A stretch of DNA of 64,000 bases from Methylobacterium aerolatum. GTDB lineage: Bacteria > Pseudomonadota > Alphaproteobacteria > Rhizobiales > Beijerinckiaceae. The position numbers were made by a program, and so were the translations under genes. Shown here piece after piece: positions 24,667 to 35,284 of this stretch (position 1 is its first letter; each line of letters starts with the position of its first letter). The notes beneath the pieces are model-generated. The model had not been told where the DNA came from, made no database searches, and saw nothing but the letters and a program-made list of their open reading frames with translations. The stretch spans positions 248,001 to 312,000 of the forward strand of contig NZ_BPQE01000011.1 in the NCBI RefSeq assembly GCF_022179085.1. The letters are read 5' to 3'.

Positions 24667-24795
24667 CTACTTGCCGAGGATCTTCGTGACGAGGCGGCCC
24701 AGCGGCGTGGCCGAGCTCGCGTTGCGGTCGTCGCGGACGACGGGCCGGTTTTCCGTCCCGAGGATCTTCGTGACGAGGCGTCCAATCAGGCTCAT
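24667..24795 (-). CDS. 42-residue microprotein built from an internal duplication
   Basis: The product starts MSLIGRLVTKILGTE and ends PLGRLVTKILGK. The nonapeptide GRLVTKILG occurs at both ends, joined by a polar spacer of 19 residues (TENRPVVRDD then RNASSATPL). At DNA level a 23-base string is identical at 24674-24696 and 24758-24780, 84 bases (28 codons) apart. Each unit would make a short amphipathic helix with two basic residues, suited to membrane or peptide binding. AGGGGAG stands seven bases before the ATG, which supports translation. I know of no family. It lies between the patatin and SRPBCC genes. Confidence 0.6.
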   Translation of the reverse strand: MSLIGRLVTKILGTENRPVVRDDRNASSATPLGRLVTKILGK

Positions 24796-24873
24796 GGGCG
24801 GCTCCCCTGGCGCTCTGCGCCAAAACGGCGCAGCTTGCCGATTAACGGGTGAGGCGGCGCACCTGTTCCCGCA

Positions 24874-25389
24874 TCAGCGGCCCACTTCCTTCGCGATACC
24901 CGCGAGGCCCTCGTCGTACACCTGCGTCAGGTCGGCCACCGCCTCGGCGTCGCTCACTCCGGCGGCGTCGAAGGTCCCCGTCCAGATCACCGTCGACCCC
25001 GCGCCGTTCGGCTGCACCATCACCGTGGCGTTGTAGGCCGCCACGGGCAGCGGACCCTGGACGAAGCTGTAACTGTAGCTCCTTCCGGTCTCGTTCCGGG
25101 CCGTCTCGACCTCGACGATCGTGCCCCGGCCCCCCTTCACCACGAGACCGCGGACCTGCACGCGGGCTGTCTCGTCGTCCTCGTCCATCGAGAGAAGGCA
25201 GCGCTCCACCTGCGGATGCCAGCGGCCAATGCCGCAGAAATCGCCGACGATGGCCCAGACGGCGGCGGGCGGAGCGTCGATGTCGCGGCTGCGCGTCACC
25301 TCCAGGGCCTGCGCCGGACCGGTGATGAGGAGGGCAAGGCCGGGCAAGCACCGGCGGCGAAGCCGGACGACGCGAATCCCGACCGTCAT
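24874..25389 (-). CDS. Secreted SRPBCC-fold (START-like) protein
   Basis: A 171-residue protein with an N-terminal signal peptide (MTVGIRVVRLRRR, then a hydrophobic stretch to AQA) and a SRPBCC ligand-binding domain, as in polyketide cyclase/dehydrase-like proteins: RDIDAPPAAVWAIVGDFCGIGRWHP, then VEVETARNETGRSYSY and WTGTFDAAG. This fold binds hydrophobic ligands. No catalytic residue set can be named. The start at 25389 is chosen for the signal peptide. An in-frame ATG upstream would overlap the divergent transglycosylase gene. Confidence 0.8.
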   Translation of the reverse strand: MTVGIRVVRLRRRCLPGLALLITGPAQALEVTRSRDIDAPPAAVWAIVGDFCGIGRWHPQVERCLLSMDEDDETARVQVRGLVVKGGRGTIVEVETARNETGRSYSYSFVQGPLPVAAYNATVMVQPNGAGSTVIWTGTFDAAGVSDAEAVADLTQVYDEGLAGIAKEVGR

Positions 25390-25513
25390 ATCCAACTCAC
25401 GATGGCGCGCCGTGCGGCGCAAGGTGTCGGCAACCTCTAACACGCGTCCGCCGCCACCCGTCAGGGGGCTTTCGGCGATTGCGCGGCCGGGGTCAGCGGG
25501 GATACCGGAGGCC

Positions 25514-26755
25514 ATGACGTCCCTCAGCGCTCTGCTCCGAATCCGCCGCCGCGTTCCGGCCGCCCTGGCCTGCGCCCTGGCCTGCTGCGCGTCGCCGCCG
25601 GTCTCGGCCGAGCCGCTTTCGCCCTTCGCCCACTGCCTGCGGGAGATCGCCGCCGAGGCCGAGGCGGCGGGGGTGCCCCGCGCCCTTGCGGAGGCACAGT
25701 TCCAGGACCTGACCTCCGACGAGGGCGTGCTGGCGGCGACGCGGAACCAAGCGGAGTTCGTGCGGCCGGTCGGGGCCTATGTCGAGGCCAGCGTCACCGA
25801 TGCGAAGATCGCCGAAGGGCAGCGGCTCCTGGGCGTCTGGGCGCCGACCCTCGACGCCATCGCGGCCCGCTACGGCGTCGATCGCTATACCCTCGTCGCC
25901 TTCTGGGGCGTCGAATCGAACTATGGAGCCGTCCTCGACGACCCGAACGTCGTCCGGCCCGCGATTCGCTCCCTGGCGACGCTGGCCTGTGGCGACGAAA
26001 CCCGGCCGGGTTACTGGCGCGGCGAACTCGTGGCGGCTCTCACGATCCTCGCGGCCAAGGATGTGAGCCCGGAGCGGCTGACGGGCTCCTGGGCCGGCGC
26101 CCTGGGCAACACACAGTTCATGCCGAGCGTCTTCCTGAAGCGCGCGGTCGATTTCGACGGCGACGGCCGCCGTGACCTGTGGGGCTCGGTGCCCGATGCC
26201 TTGGCGTCCACGGCCAACTACCTCGTGGCCGAGGGCTGGCGGAAGGGGGAACGCTGGGGAAGCGAGGCGATCCTCCCGCCGGGCTTCGACCTGTCCCTGG
26301 CCGACGAGATGACCGCCCGGCCCCTGAAGGAGTGGAAGGCGCTCGGCGTGACGCCGGTGAACGGCGAGGGGTTGGGCGAAGACCAAGCCGCGACCCTGTT
26401 CCTGCCCGCCGGAGAGAGGGGCCCGGCCTTCCTCCTGCTGCCGAACTTCGGGGTGATCCTGCGCTACAACACCGCCTTCTCCTATGCGCTCACCGTGGCG
26501 CACCTATCCGATCGCCTGAGGGGCTGGCCGGGCTTTGCCCGGGATTGGCCCCGCGACGACCGGATGCTGAGCAACGACGAGCGCCGCGACCTGCAAACCC
26601 GCCTCGTGGCCAAGGGGCTGCTCGCAGGCACCATCGACGGCAAGGTCGGCCCGAAGACCCGCGCGGCGCTGCGGGTCTTCCAGCGCGGCGCCGGATTGCC
26701 GCCGGACGGCTACGCGAACGGGCCGACGCTGGATCGGCTCCGGGCCGAACCATAG
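25514..26755 (+). CDS. Lytic murein transglycosylase, MltB family, with peptidoglycan-binding domain
   Basis: A 413-residue periplasmic enzyme that cleaves peptidoglycan glycan strands to 1,6-anhydro ends. The signal peptide ends near VSA. The MltB-type lysozyme fold (about 35-340) has the catalytic Glu134 in WGVESNYG and the family segment LGNTQFMPSVF. A C-terminal peptidoglycan-binding domain 1 spans about 350-410 (LVAKGLLAGTIDGKVGPKTRAALRVFQ). No lipobox is seen, so it is soluble in the periplasm. ATG 25514 follows CGGAGG closely. It is divergent from the SRPBCC gene. Confidence 0.93.
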   Translation: MTSLSALLRIRRRVPAALACALACCASPPVSAEPLSPFAHCLREIAAEAEAAGVPRALAEAQFQDLTSDEGVLAATRNQAEFVRPVGAYVEASVTDAKIAEGQRLLGVWAPTLDAIAARYGVDRYTLVAFWGVESNYGAVLDDPNVVRPAIRSLATLACGDETRPGYWRGELVAALTILAAKDVSPERLTGSWAGALGNTQFMPSVFLKRAVDFDGDGRRDLWGSVPDALASTANYLVAEGWRKGERWGSEAILPPGFDLSLADEMTARPLKEWKALGVTPVNGEGLGEDQAATLFLPAGERGPAFLLLPNFGVILRYNTAFSYALTVAHLSDRLRGWPGFARDWPRDDRMLSNDERRDLQTRLVAKGLLAGTIDGKVGPKTRAALRVFQRGAGLPPDGYANGPTLDRLRAEP

Positions 26756-26801
26756 AGCAGGCCCCGGCGCGCTTCTCGGGCGCTCCCGCCGGCCGGCCGT
26801 C

Positions 26802-28355
26802 TCACTGGGCGGGCATCGCCTCCCGGTCCTTGAGGGCGGCCGCGTACAGGGCCGCCGCATCCCGGCGGAAGGCCGCGCGCGAGGCGGCGCGGGAGTAGAA
26901 CATGTGCCCGCCCGGATAGACCTTGAGGTCGAGGCGGCCGCCGCCGTAGGGCGGAACCTGCGCGATCAGCAGCTTGGAGGCGAAGTAGGGCGTCACAAGA
27001 TCGGTGTAGCCGTGGGCGACCATCACGCGCAGCTTGCCGTCGAGGGACAGCGCCCCCTTGAGCGCCGACATCGCCTCCGGGGCCTGCCGTCCCGAGCCCC
27101 AGGTCCAGCCGCGGTTGACCGCGCCGTTCAGCAACTCGTAGCGCTGGTTCGGCACGGGCCACTTCAGGGTGCGCCCGTAGAGGTCGATCATCGCGCTCGT
27201 CAGCGGCGCGTGGATGGCCGACAATTGCGGATCCTCGAAGCCGCCGTGCAGGGCGTCGGGCTCCGGGTCCCAGCCGGTGATGCCCGTGTCGTAGGCACTT
27301 GAAACCCGGCCGCTTCCGCGCTCGGCCTCGCGCTGCACGCCGTTGATGGCGGGCCGGGCCGCCTGTCGGCGCAGGAAATCCCGGTCCAGGCCGGTGAGCT
27401 TGGCCATCTCGTCCGACATGCGCCCGACGGCCTCCCCGTCGCCGGGACCCTTCAGGAGGTCGGCGAAGTAGGCGCCGGTGGCGTAGCTCTCGGCGGGGGC
27501 GAGGGATGCGGGGTCGATCGTCTTGCCCGCCCGCTCCAGACCGCCCGCCGCCAGCGACGGAAGTTTCAGCACGTAGGACCACGGATCGGTCCGGGGCCGC
27601 TGCAACCAAGCGAAATCGAGCACCGGCGACAGCAGCACCATGCCGGAGAGGCCGATCCCAATCTCGTCCTGCAATTTCCCGGCAATAAGCGGTCCGCGGA
27701 ATCCGCCGTAGCTCTCCCCGACGTAGAATTTCGGGCTCGCCATCCGCCCGTTGACCCGCAGGTAGCGGGCGATCACGGCGGCGAGGATCGAGGCATCGGT
27801 CTCGACGGACCAGTACTTCTTGGCGTCGCCGTCCGCCGCCCGGCTGTAGCCCGCGCCGATGGGATCGAGGAAGACGAGATCCGTGAACTCGAGCCACGTC
27901 CCGTCGTTGGGCACCAGGGCGACGGGCTGCGAGGGGCTGATGCTGTCTTCGCCGGTGGGCAACCGCCAGGGACCGATCGCGCCGATGTTGAGGAAGGCCG
28001 AGGCGGCGCCGGGGCCGCCGTTGATGGCGAAGGTGATGGGCCGGTCCCGGCCGTCCTCCGCCGCGTGGGTATAGGCGACGAAACCGATCTCCGCCGAGAG
28101 CTTGCCGTTCTCGTCCACCAGCGGCAGGGCGCCGGCCGTGGCCTTGAAATCGAGCTGGCGGCCGTTGGGGAGCGTGACGCTGTGCGACGTCGTGGAATCG
28201 GGCGGGAGGCGCCGTCCCTCGGGGCCCGCACTCTGCGGCCGGGATGGTGCCTCGCGGCCCGCGTCCTGTGCGAGGCTGGCGATGGGCACGGCGACCGTCA
28301 GGAGGAGGGCGGTCGCCAGGCGAGTCGCCGTCACGGCGGCGCGGGGAAGCATCAT
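26802..28355 (-). CDS. Secreted serine carboxypeptidase-like peptidase (family S10)
   Basis: A 517-residue alpha/beta-hydrolase peptidase. A signal peptide (to about SLAQ, residue 30) is followed by the S10 oxyanion segment INGGPGAAS (111-119), the nucleophile Ser215 in VGESYGGFRG, Asp in HGYTDLVTPY, and His in PGGHMFY. All three catalytic residues are in place. S10 peptidases remove C-terminal residues and work best at acid pH. They are less common in bacteria than in eukaryotes but are known in proteobacteria. The start lies seven bases after the holC stop, so the two genes probably share a transcript despite unrelated functions. Two ATG codons (28355, 28352) could serve. Confidence 0.9.
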   Translation of the reverse strand: MMLPRAAVTATRLATALLLTVAVPIASLAQDAGREAPSRPQSAGPEGRRLPPDSTTSHSVTLPNGRQLDFKATAGALPLVDENGKLSAEIGFVAYTHAAEDGRDRPITFAINGGPGAASAFLNIGAIGPWRLPTGEDSISPSQPVALVPNDGTWLEFTDLVFLDPIGAGYSRAADGDAKKYWSVETDASILAAVIARYLRVNGRMASPKFYVGESYGGFRGPLIAGKLQDEIGIGLSGMVLLSPVLDFAWLQRPRTDPWSYVLKLPSLAAGGLERAGKTIDPASLAPAESYATGAYFADLLKGPGDGEAVGRMSDEMAKLTGLDRDFLRRQAARPAINGVQREAERGSGRVSSAYDTGITGWDPEPDALHGGFEDPQLSAIHAPLTSAMIDLYGRTLKWPVPNQRYELLNGAVNRGWTWGSGRQAPEAMSALKGALSLDGKLRVMVAHGYTDLVTPYFASKLLIAQVPPYGGGRLDLKVYPGGHMFYSRAASRAAFRRDAAALYAAALKDREAMPAQ

Positions 28356-28362
28356 CGGGGCG

Positions 28363-28815
28363 TCATGCCTTCTTGGTCCAGCGGCCGGATTCGTCCTGTT
28401 GCCAGTAGGCGACCGTGTGGCCCGCCTCCTTGGCACGGCGCCATTGATCGCGGGCGCGCAGGAGCGCCTCCTGATCGGTGCCGTCGAAGAGGATGCAGAT
28501 CCGCTCGTACGTGCCCGCGTCGGCGGGCAGGTCGGCCCCCTCCACGAGGAAGCGGATCGAGGAACCGTTCGGGTTTTTATCCGTAAGGGTGAGCACCACG
28601 GGTTGCGAGGCCGCATCCGGCTCCCGGTCGCTGCCGTGGGGCAGGAAGCTCTCGTCCGTGTAGGTCCAGAGCTGGTCGTCGAGCGCTGCCAGCCGCTCCT
28701 CGCTCGCCGCCTGGATTGCCGCCTGCCACCCCCGCTCCAGCGACCGCTCCACGAGGGTCGGCAGCACCCGTTCGAGGGGCTGGTGCTGGAGGTGATAGAA
28801 CAGAATGTCGGTCAC
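28363..28815 (-). CDS. holC: DNA polymerase III chi subunit
   Basis: A 150-residue HolC. It starts MTDILFYHLQHQPLERVLPTL and contains LDDQLWTYTDESFLPHG and DGTDQEALLRARDQWRRAKEAGHTVAYWQQD, all typical of chi. In E. coli, chi bridges the clamp loader (through psi) and single-strand-binding protein. Alphaproteobacteria usually lack psi. It is followed within seven bases by the S10 peptidase gene and lies downstream of nothing close on its strand except pyrG's end (a 53-base convergent-free gap). Confidence 0.92.
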   Translation of the reverse strand: MTDILFYHLQHQPLERVLPTLVERSLERGWQAAIQAASEERLAALDDQLWTYTDESFLPHGSDREPDAASQPVVLTLTDKNPNGSSIRFLVEGADLPADAGTYERICILFDGTDQEALLRARDQWRRAKEAGHTVAYWQQDESGRWTKKA

Positions 28816-28868
28816 GGTCGGGAGATAATGCCGCTACGGGTCTTTGCGAGACGCCGCGACACCGTCCC

Positions 28869-30665
<1,797 letters not shown>

Positions 30666-31088
30666 TCAGCGCGACTGCGGCGCCGTCGGCGGACCGGACG
30701 GCTGGGCCGGCGTGGCGGGCTGGGCCGGCGCCGTCTCCGGCGTCCGGTCCTGCGCCTTGCGTAGCGTGTCGAGGAGGTTGTCGGCCCCGGCCGGAGCCTG
30801 CTGGCTGCCGGCCTTGGCGGGCGCGCCGGTGTCGAGGATCGACTTCGGCGCCGCCGAGCGGTGCGACATGACCGCCAGGGTCAGGCTGGTGACGAAGAAC
30901 AGGGCCGCGAGGATCGCCGTCGCCCGCGTCAGGGCGTTGGCCTGGCCGCGGCCGGTCATGAAGCCCGCGACACCGCCGCCGCCTCCGCCACCACCGAGGC
31001 CGAGACCGCCCTCCGAGCGCTGCAACAGCACCACGGCGATGAGGGCGAGGACGATAATCAGGTGGACGACGATCAGGACGGTCTGCAT
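30666..31088 (-). CDS. secG: Preprotein translocase subunit SecG
   Basis: A 140-residue SecG with two membrane helices (about 3-21 and 55-75) around the conserved cytoplasmic loop LLQRSEGGLGLGGGGGG...FMTGRG. SecG assists SecYE during protein export. The C-terminal tail of about 65 residues is Pro/Ala/Gln-rich and longer than in E. coli (110 residues in total), as is usual in alphaproteobacteria. The start MQTVLIVVH is the family start. Confidence 0.95.
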   Translation of the reverse strand: MQTVLIVVHLIIVLALIAVVLLQRSEGGLGLGGGGGGGGVAGFMTGRGQANALTRATAILAALFFVTSLTLAVMSHRSAAPKSILDTGAPAKAGSQQAPAGADNLLDTLRKAQDRTPETAPAQPATPAQPSGPPTAPQSR

Positions 31089-31268
31089 CGGGGATCCGGT
31101 CTTCGCTCGCCCCAACCGACCCGTCTGGGTCGAGGCCAAGGGCGCGGGGCGGCGCTGGGCGGCGCGCGAGGCCGCTCCATCGAGTCCGGTGGGCCATACA
31201 CCACTCGGGCGAAACCGCCAACCGCGTCGGGCAGGGCCGCCGTGCCCGGGCGCGCCGCGAAAAGAAGG

Positions 31269-32177
31269 TCAGTACCGGTCCGGCACCATCATCTCGGCCG
31301 GGATCGGCGCGCGGATGTAGTCGGCGTGGCGCACCCGTGCCGGCAGCAGGACCGGGGGATGGTCCACCTCCGCATACGGGATTTGCTCCAGCAAATGGCT
31401 GATGCAATTCAGCCTGGCGCGCTTCTTGTCCACGGCCTCCACCACCCACCACGGCGCCTCGGGGATATGGGTGCGGGCCAGCATCTCCTCCTTGGCGTGG
31501 GTGTAGTCCTCCCAGCGTCGCCGCGATTCGACATCCATCGGCGAGAGCTTCCACTGCTTCAGCGGATCGGTGATCCGCATGGAAAAGCGCAGGGCTTGCT
31601 CCTCGTCGGTGATGGAGAACCAGTACTTAAGCAGGACGATGCCGGAGCGGACCAGCATCCGCTCGAATTCCGGCACGGAACGGAAGAACTCCTCCACCTC
31701 CGCCTCGCCGCAGAAGCCCATCACCCGCTCGACGCCCGCCCGGTTGTACCAGGAGCGGTCGAACAGCACGATCTCGCCCCCGGCGGGCAGGTGCGAGACG
31801 TAGCGCTGGAAATACCACTGGCTGCGCTCGCGCTCGCTCGGCGCAGGAAGGGCGGCGACGCGGCAGACGCGGGGGTTGAGGCGCTGGGTGATCCGCTTGA
31901 TCACCCCGCCCTTGCCGGCCGAATCGCGGCCCTCGAAGATCACGACGACCCGCAGCTTCTCGGCCTGCACCCAGTCCTGCAGGCGAACCAGTTCGTGTTG
32001 CAGGCGCAGCAGCTCGCGGAAGTAGAACCGCCGGTCGAGGCCCCGGGAGCCGCCCGCCATCTCCTCGAGGCGGCCGTCCTCCAGCTCCTGCTCCAACTCC
32101 TCGTCGTAGCTGTCCAGGATCTCGCGCCGGATCATCTCGACGAGGGCGGGATGGGCCGCGCTCAGATCCTCGGACAT
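31269..32177 (-). CDS. ppk2: Polyphosphate kinase 2 (PPK2 family)
   Basis: A 302-residue single-domain PPK2. Walker A lies in FEGRDSAGKGGVIKR, the lid and second motif are QRYVSHLPAGGEIVLFDRSWYNRAGVE, and MDVESRRRWEDYTHAKEEML follows as in class I enzymes. PPK2 moves phosphate between polyphosphate and nucleoside diphosphates, usually favouring GTP or ATP formation. The start at 32177 has GAAGAG in range. An in-frame ATG 12 codons earlier is less likely. The gene lies between tpiA and secG, with a palindromic repeat separating it from tpiA. Confidence 0.93.
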   Translation of the reverse strand: MSEDLSAAHPALVEMIRREILDSYDEELEQELEDGRLEEMAGGSRGLDRRFYFRELLRLQHELVRLQDWVQAEKLRVVVIFEGRDSAGKGGVIKRITQRLNPRVCRVAALPAPSERERSQWYFQRYVSHLPAGGEIVLFDRSWYNRAGVERVMGFCGEAEVEEFFRSVPEFERMLVRSGIVLLKYWFSITDEEQALRFSMRITDPLKQWKLSPMDVESRRRWEDYTHAKEEMLARTHIPEAPWWVVEAVDKKRARLNCISHLLEQIPYAEVDHPPVLLPARVRHADYIRAPIPAEMMVPDRY

Positions 32178-32289
32178 GGGTCGCTCTTCGGTCAGGCTTC
32201 GCCCGCCCTCCAAAGCAACTCAGTGTGACAGGGATGCGAAGGCCGGCCGGAGGCCGGTCGCAGAAGGCACAACGTTCAAACCGCTCCGC

Positions 32290-32383
32290 CGTCGTTGCGA
32301 GTGACAGCGGAGCGATCCAGGGACCCACTCCGTCCTGAGACGTCCCACTCCCCTGGATTGCGGCGCCGTGCTCGCAATGACGG
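32290..32383. repeat. Dispersed long palindromic repeat, copy B
   Basis: CGTCGTTGCGAGTGACAGCG then GAGCGATCCAGGG on the left faces CCCTGGATTGCGGCGCCGTG then CTCGCAATGACGG on the right. It stands between tpiA and ppk2, 20 bases beyond the tpiA stop. Confidence 0.75.
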
Positions 32384-32402
32384 GGTTGGACCGGGTGACC
32401 TC

Positions 32403-33164
32403 TTACGCGTAGGCCGCGCAGATCCCCAAAAAGTCCTGGGCCACGAGGCTCGCGCCGCCGACGAGGGCGCCGTCCACGTTCTCGACGGACAGGATCTCGC
32501 GGGCGTTGCTCGGCTTCACCGACCCGCCGTACAGGATGCGGATCTTATGGGCTTCCTCGCCCGCGAGCTTGTCGAGCATCTCGCGTAAGGAGGCGTGAAC
32601 CTCGGCGATATCCTTCGGGGTCGGGGTGCGGCCGCTGCCGATGGCCCAGACCGGCTCGTAGGCGATCACCGTGTCGGCGGCGGTGGCGCCCTTCGGCAGG
32701 CCGATGGCGAGCTGCGCCCGCACGATGTCGAGGGCGCGGCCCTGCTCGCGCTCCTCGATCGTCTCACCCACGCAGATGATTCCGCACAGGCCCGCCCGGC
32801 GGGCGCCGAGGGCCTTGGCGTGCACGCCGTCGTCGGTCTCGTGGTGGTAGGCCCGGCGCTCCGAGTGGCCGACGATGACGTAGGTCGCGCCGAGGTCCGC
32901 CAGCATCTCGGCGGAGATGGAGCCGGTGAAGGCGCCGTTTTCCCGCGCATGGAGGTTCTGGCCGCCGATGGCGATGGAGGAGCCGGAAACGGCGGCGACG
33001 CAGGCGCTGATCAGCGTCGAGGGCGGGCAGATCAACGCGTCGATCCGGGAGGCGAGGTCCGGCGTCAGCCCATCGCGGATGGCTTCCACCACCGGGATCG
33101 AGGCCCGGGTGCCGTTCATCTTCCAGTTGCCGGCAACCAGGGGCCGCCGCGTGCCCAGCGTCAT
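32403..33164 (-). CDS. tpiA: Triosephosphate isomerase
   Basis: A 253-residue TIM barrel that interconverts dihydroxyacetone phosphate and glyceraldehyde-3-phosphate. Visible active-site parts are Asn/Lys in AGNWKMNG, His in VGHSERR, Glu in [11 protein letters not shown], and the phosphate loop [10 protein letters not shown]. The start is fixed by the family N-terminus ([15 protein letters not shown]). The upstream spacer to the divergent ppiD is 218 bases. Confidence 0.97.
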   Translation of the reverse strand: MTLGTRRPLVAGNWKMNGTRASIPVVEAIRDGLTPDLASRIDALICPPSTLISACVAAVSGSSIAIGGQNLHARENGAFTGSISAEMLADLGATYVIVGHSERRAYHHETDDGVHAKALGARRAGLCGIICVGETIEEREQGRALDIVRAQLAIGLPKGATAADTVIAYEPVWAIGSGRTPTPKDIAEVHASLREMLDKLAGEEAHKIRILYGGSVKPSNAREILSVENVDGALVGGASLVAQDFLGICAAYA

Positions 33165-33382
33165 CCTCACCGCCCCATTCTTTCTCGTGCCTGATGATGG
33201 CCGGGCCGTAGCAGAGCAAGCTTGGGCGCGCAAATGAGGCGGTTACCGATCCGCCCGCATCGTCCCGGCGGCCGTGGACGGGGCGGTGGGCCCGGCCGGG
33301 GCCGCGCTTTGCTCCCCGGCGGGAATGGTCTATCGCGGGCCGCAACACCGCCTTCTCGACGACCTTCATATTAAGACACATC

Positions 33383-35284
33383 ATGCTGCAGGGCATTCGC
33401 GCCGCCTCCGAGCATTGGCTCGGAAAGATCGTCATGACGGTCATCTTCTCGCTGCTCATGCTCGGCATGGGCATCTACGGCGTGGAGGACCTGATCCGCG
33501 GCGGGTCGAGCAACGCCGTCGCCACGGTGGGCAGCACGAAGATCACCGCCGAGAAGGTGCGGGAGACCTACCAGAATCAGCTCCAGCGCTATCAGGTGCA
33601 GCTGAAGCGGACCCTGACCCCGGATCAGGCCCGGGCGCTCGGCCTCGACCGGCAGGTGATGTCCCAGTTGATCACCGAGGCGGCCCTCGACCAGAAGACC
33701 CGCGACCTCGGCCTCGCCGTCCCGGACAGCGCCGTGCTGCGGGCGATCCGTGAGGAGAAGTCGTTCCAGACCGCCGACGGCAAGTTCGATCCGCAGCTGT
33801 TCTACCAGACCCTCCAGCGGGCGGGCCTGAACGAGACGATGTTCGTGCGCGAGCAGCGCTCGGTGATCGCCCGGCTGCAACTCGCCGAGGCCGTATCCGG
33901 CGGGATCCATGTGCCCGAGGCCCTGCGCGAGGCCGTGCACCGCTACGTGACTGAGCGGCGCGGTGCCTCCTTCCTGTTCCTGACCTCGACCGACGCGGGC
34001 CAGATCCCGGAGCCGAGCGAGGACGAACTGAAGACGTGGTACACGGCCAACAAGGGCCAGTTCCTCGCGCCGGAGGTCCGCTCGGCCACCATCCTCGCCG
34101 TCGATCCTGAGAAGCTCGCCAAGCCCGAAGCCGTGTCCGAGGAGGACGTTCGCAAGGCCTACGACCTCAACAAGGACCGCTACGGCGCCCCCGAGAAGCG
34201 CACCATCCAGCAGATCGTCTTCCCCGATGCCGCCGCCGCCGAGGCGGCGCGCAAGGAGATCGAGGCCGGGACCAAAAGCTTCGAGCAGGTGGCCGAGGCC
34301 CGCGGCACCGATCCGAAGGATCTGACGCTGGGCACGCTCACCCGCGACGGCCTCTTCGACAAGACCGTCGGCGATGCGGCGTTCGCCCTGCCCGAGGGCG
34401 GCGTGAGCGAGCCGGTTCAGGGCCGCTTCGGCACGGTGCTCCTGCGCGTCACCAAGATCGAGCCGGGCACGGTGAAGCCCTTCGAGGAGGTGGCGGACGA
34501 AGTGCGCAAGGGCCTCGCCCTCCAGCGCGCCCGCGACAGCGTGGAGAGCACCCGCGATGCCATCGAGGACCAGCGCTCGGCGGGTAAGACCCTGGCCGAG
34601 ATCGCGGCCGACCGGCAGATCCCGCTCATCGCGGTGGACGGCGTCGATGCCCAGGGCAAGGCGGCGGACGGCACACCTGTGACCACCATCCCCGATGCGG
34701 ACACGACCCTGCCCGCGCTGTTCCGCGCCGAGATCGGCGGCGACAATGAGCCCCTGCGCACCAAGGCCAACGGCTACCTCTGGTACGACGTCACCAAGAT
34801 CGACGCCGCCCACGACCGCCCCCTCGACGAGGTGAAGGCGAAGGTGAAGGACGGCTGGACCGCCGCCGAGGTGGCCAAGCGCCTCCAGGCCAAGGGCCGC
34901 GAACTCGTCGAGGCCCTCGACAAGGGCGAAACCTTCGAGGATGTCGCCAAGCGGGTCGGTGCCAACCTCCAGGAGACGACGGACCTCGCGCGCAACCAGC
35001 CAAAGGACATGCTGACGGGCGACGTGGTGAACCTGATCTTCGCCACCCCCAAGGACAAGTCCGGCAGTGCCGCCTCGGGCGGGTCGCGCGTGGTGTTCAA
35101 GGTCACCTCGGCGACGATGCCGGCCTTCGTGCCCGACAGCCCGAGCGACAAGACCGTCACGCAGAACTTCCAGTCGGCCCTGTCCGACGACGTGCTGAGC
35201 GAGTTCATCGCGGACGTTCAGAAGAACGCCGGCGTGAAGGTCGATCAGGCGGCGCTCCGCAAGGTCTTCGGCGGCGAATACTGA
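33383..35284 (+). CDS. ppiD: Periplasmic folding chaperone / peptidyl-prolyl isomerase, PpiD type
   Basis: A 633-residue SurA/PpiD-family protein. One N-terminal membrane helix (about 14-36, KIVMTVIFSLLMLGMGIYGV) anchors it with the bulk in the periplasm. A SurA-like N-terminal chaperone region follows (to about 200), then a parvulin-type domain at about 265-360 (KRTIQQIVFPDAAAAEAARKEI, GTLTRDGLFDKTVGDAAFALPEGGVS). Parvulin catalytic residues are poorly conserved, as in E. coli PpiD. It helps newly exported proteins leave SecYEG. No Shine-Dalgarno is visible, and a TATTAA string lies only 14 bases before the ATG, so a very short leader is possible. Its stop overlaps the trpE start by one base. 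Confidence 0.9.
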   Translation: MLQGIRAASEHWLGKIVMTVIFSLLMLGMGIYGVEDLIRGGSSNAVATVGSTKITAEKVRETYQNQLQRYQVQLKRTLTPDQARALGLDRQVMSQLITEAALDQKTRDLGLAVPDSAVLRAIREEKSFQTADGKFDPQLFYQTLQRAGLNETMFVREQRSVIARLQLAEAVSGGIHVPEALREAVHRYVTERRGASFLFLTSTDAGQIPEPSEDELKTWYTANKGQFLAPEVRSATILAVDPEKLAKPEAVSEEDVRKAYDLNKDRYGAPEKRTIQQIVFPDAAAAEAARKEIEAGTKSFEQVAEARGTDPKDLTLGTLTRDGLFDKTVGDAAFALPEGGVSEPVQGRFGTVLLRVTKIEPGTVKPFEEVADEVRKGLALQRARDSVESTRDAIEDQRSAGKTLAEIAADRQIPLIAVDGVDAQGKAADGTPVTTIPDADTTLPALFRAEIGGDNEPLRTKANGYLWYDVTKIDAAHDRPLDEVKAKVKDGWTAAEVAKRLQAKGRELVEALDKGETFEDVAKRVGANLQETTDLARNQPKDMLTGDVVNLIFATPKDKSGSAASGGSRVVFKVTSATMPAFVPDSPSDKTVTQNFQSALSDDVLSEFIADVQKNAGVKVDQAALRKVFGGEY

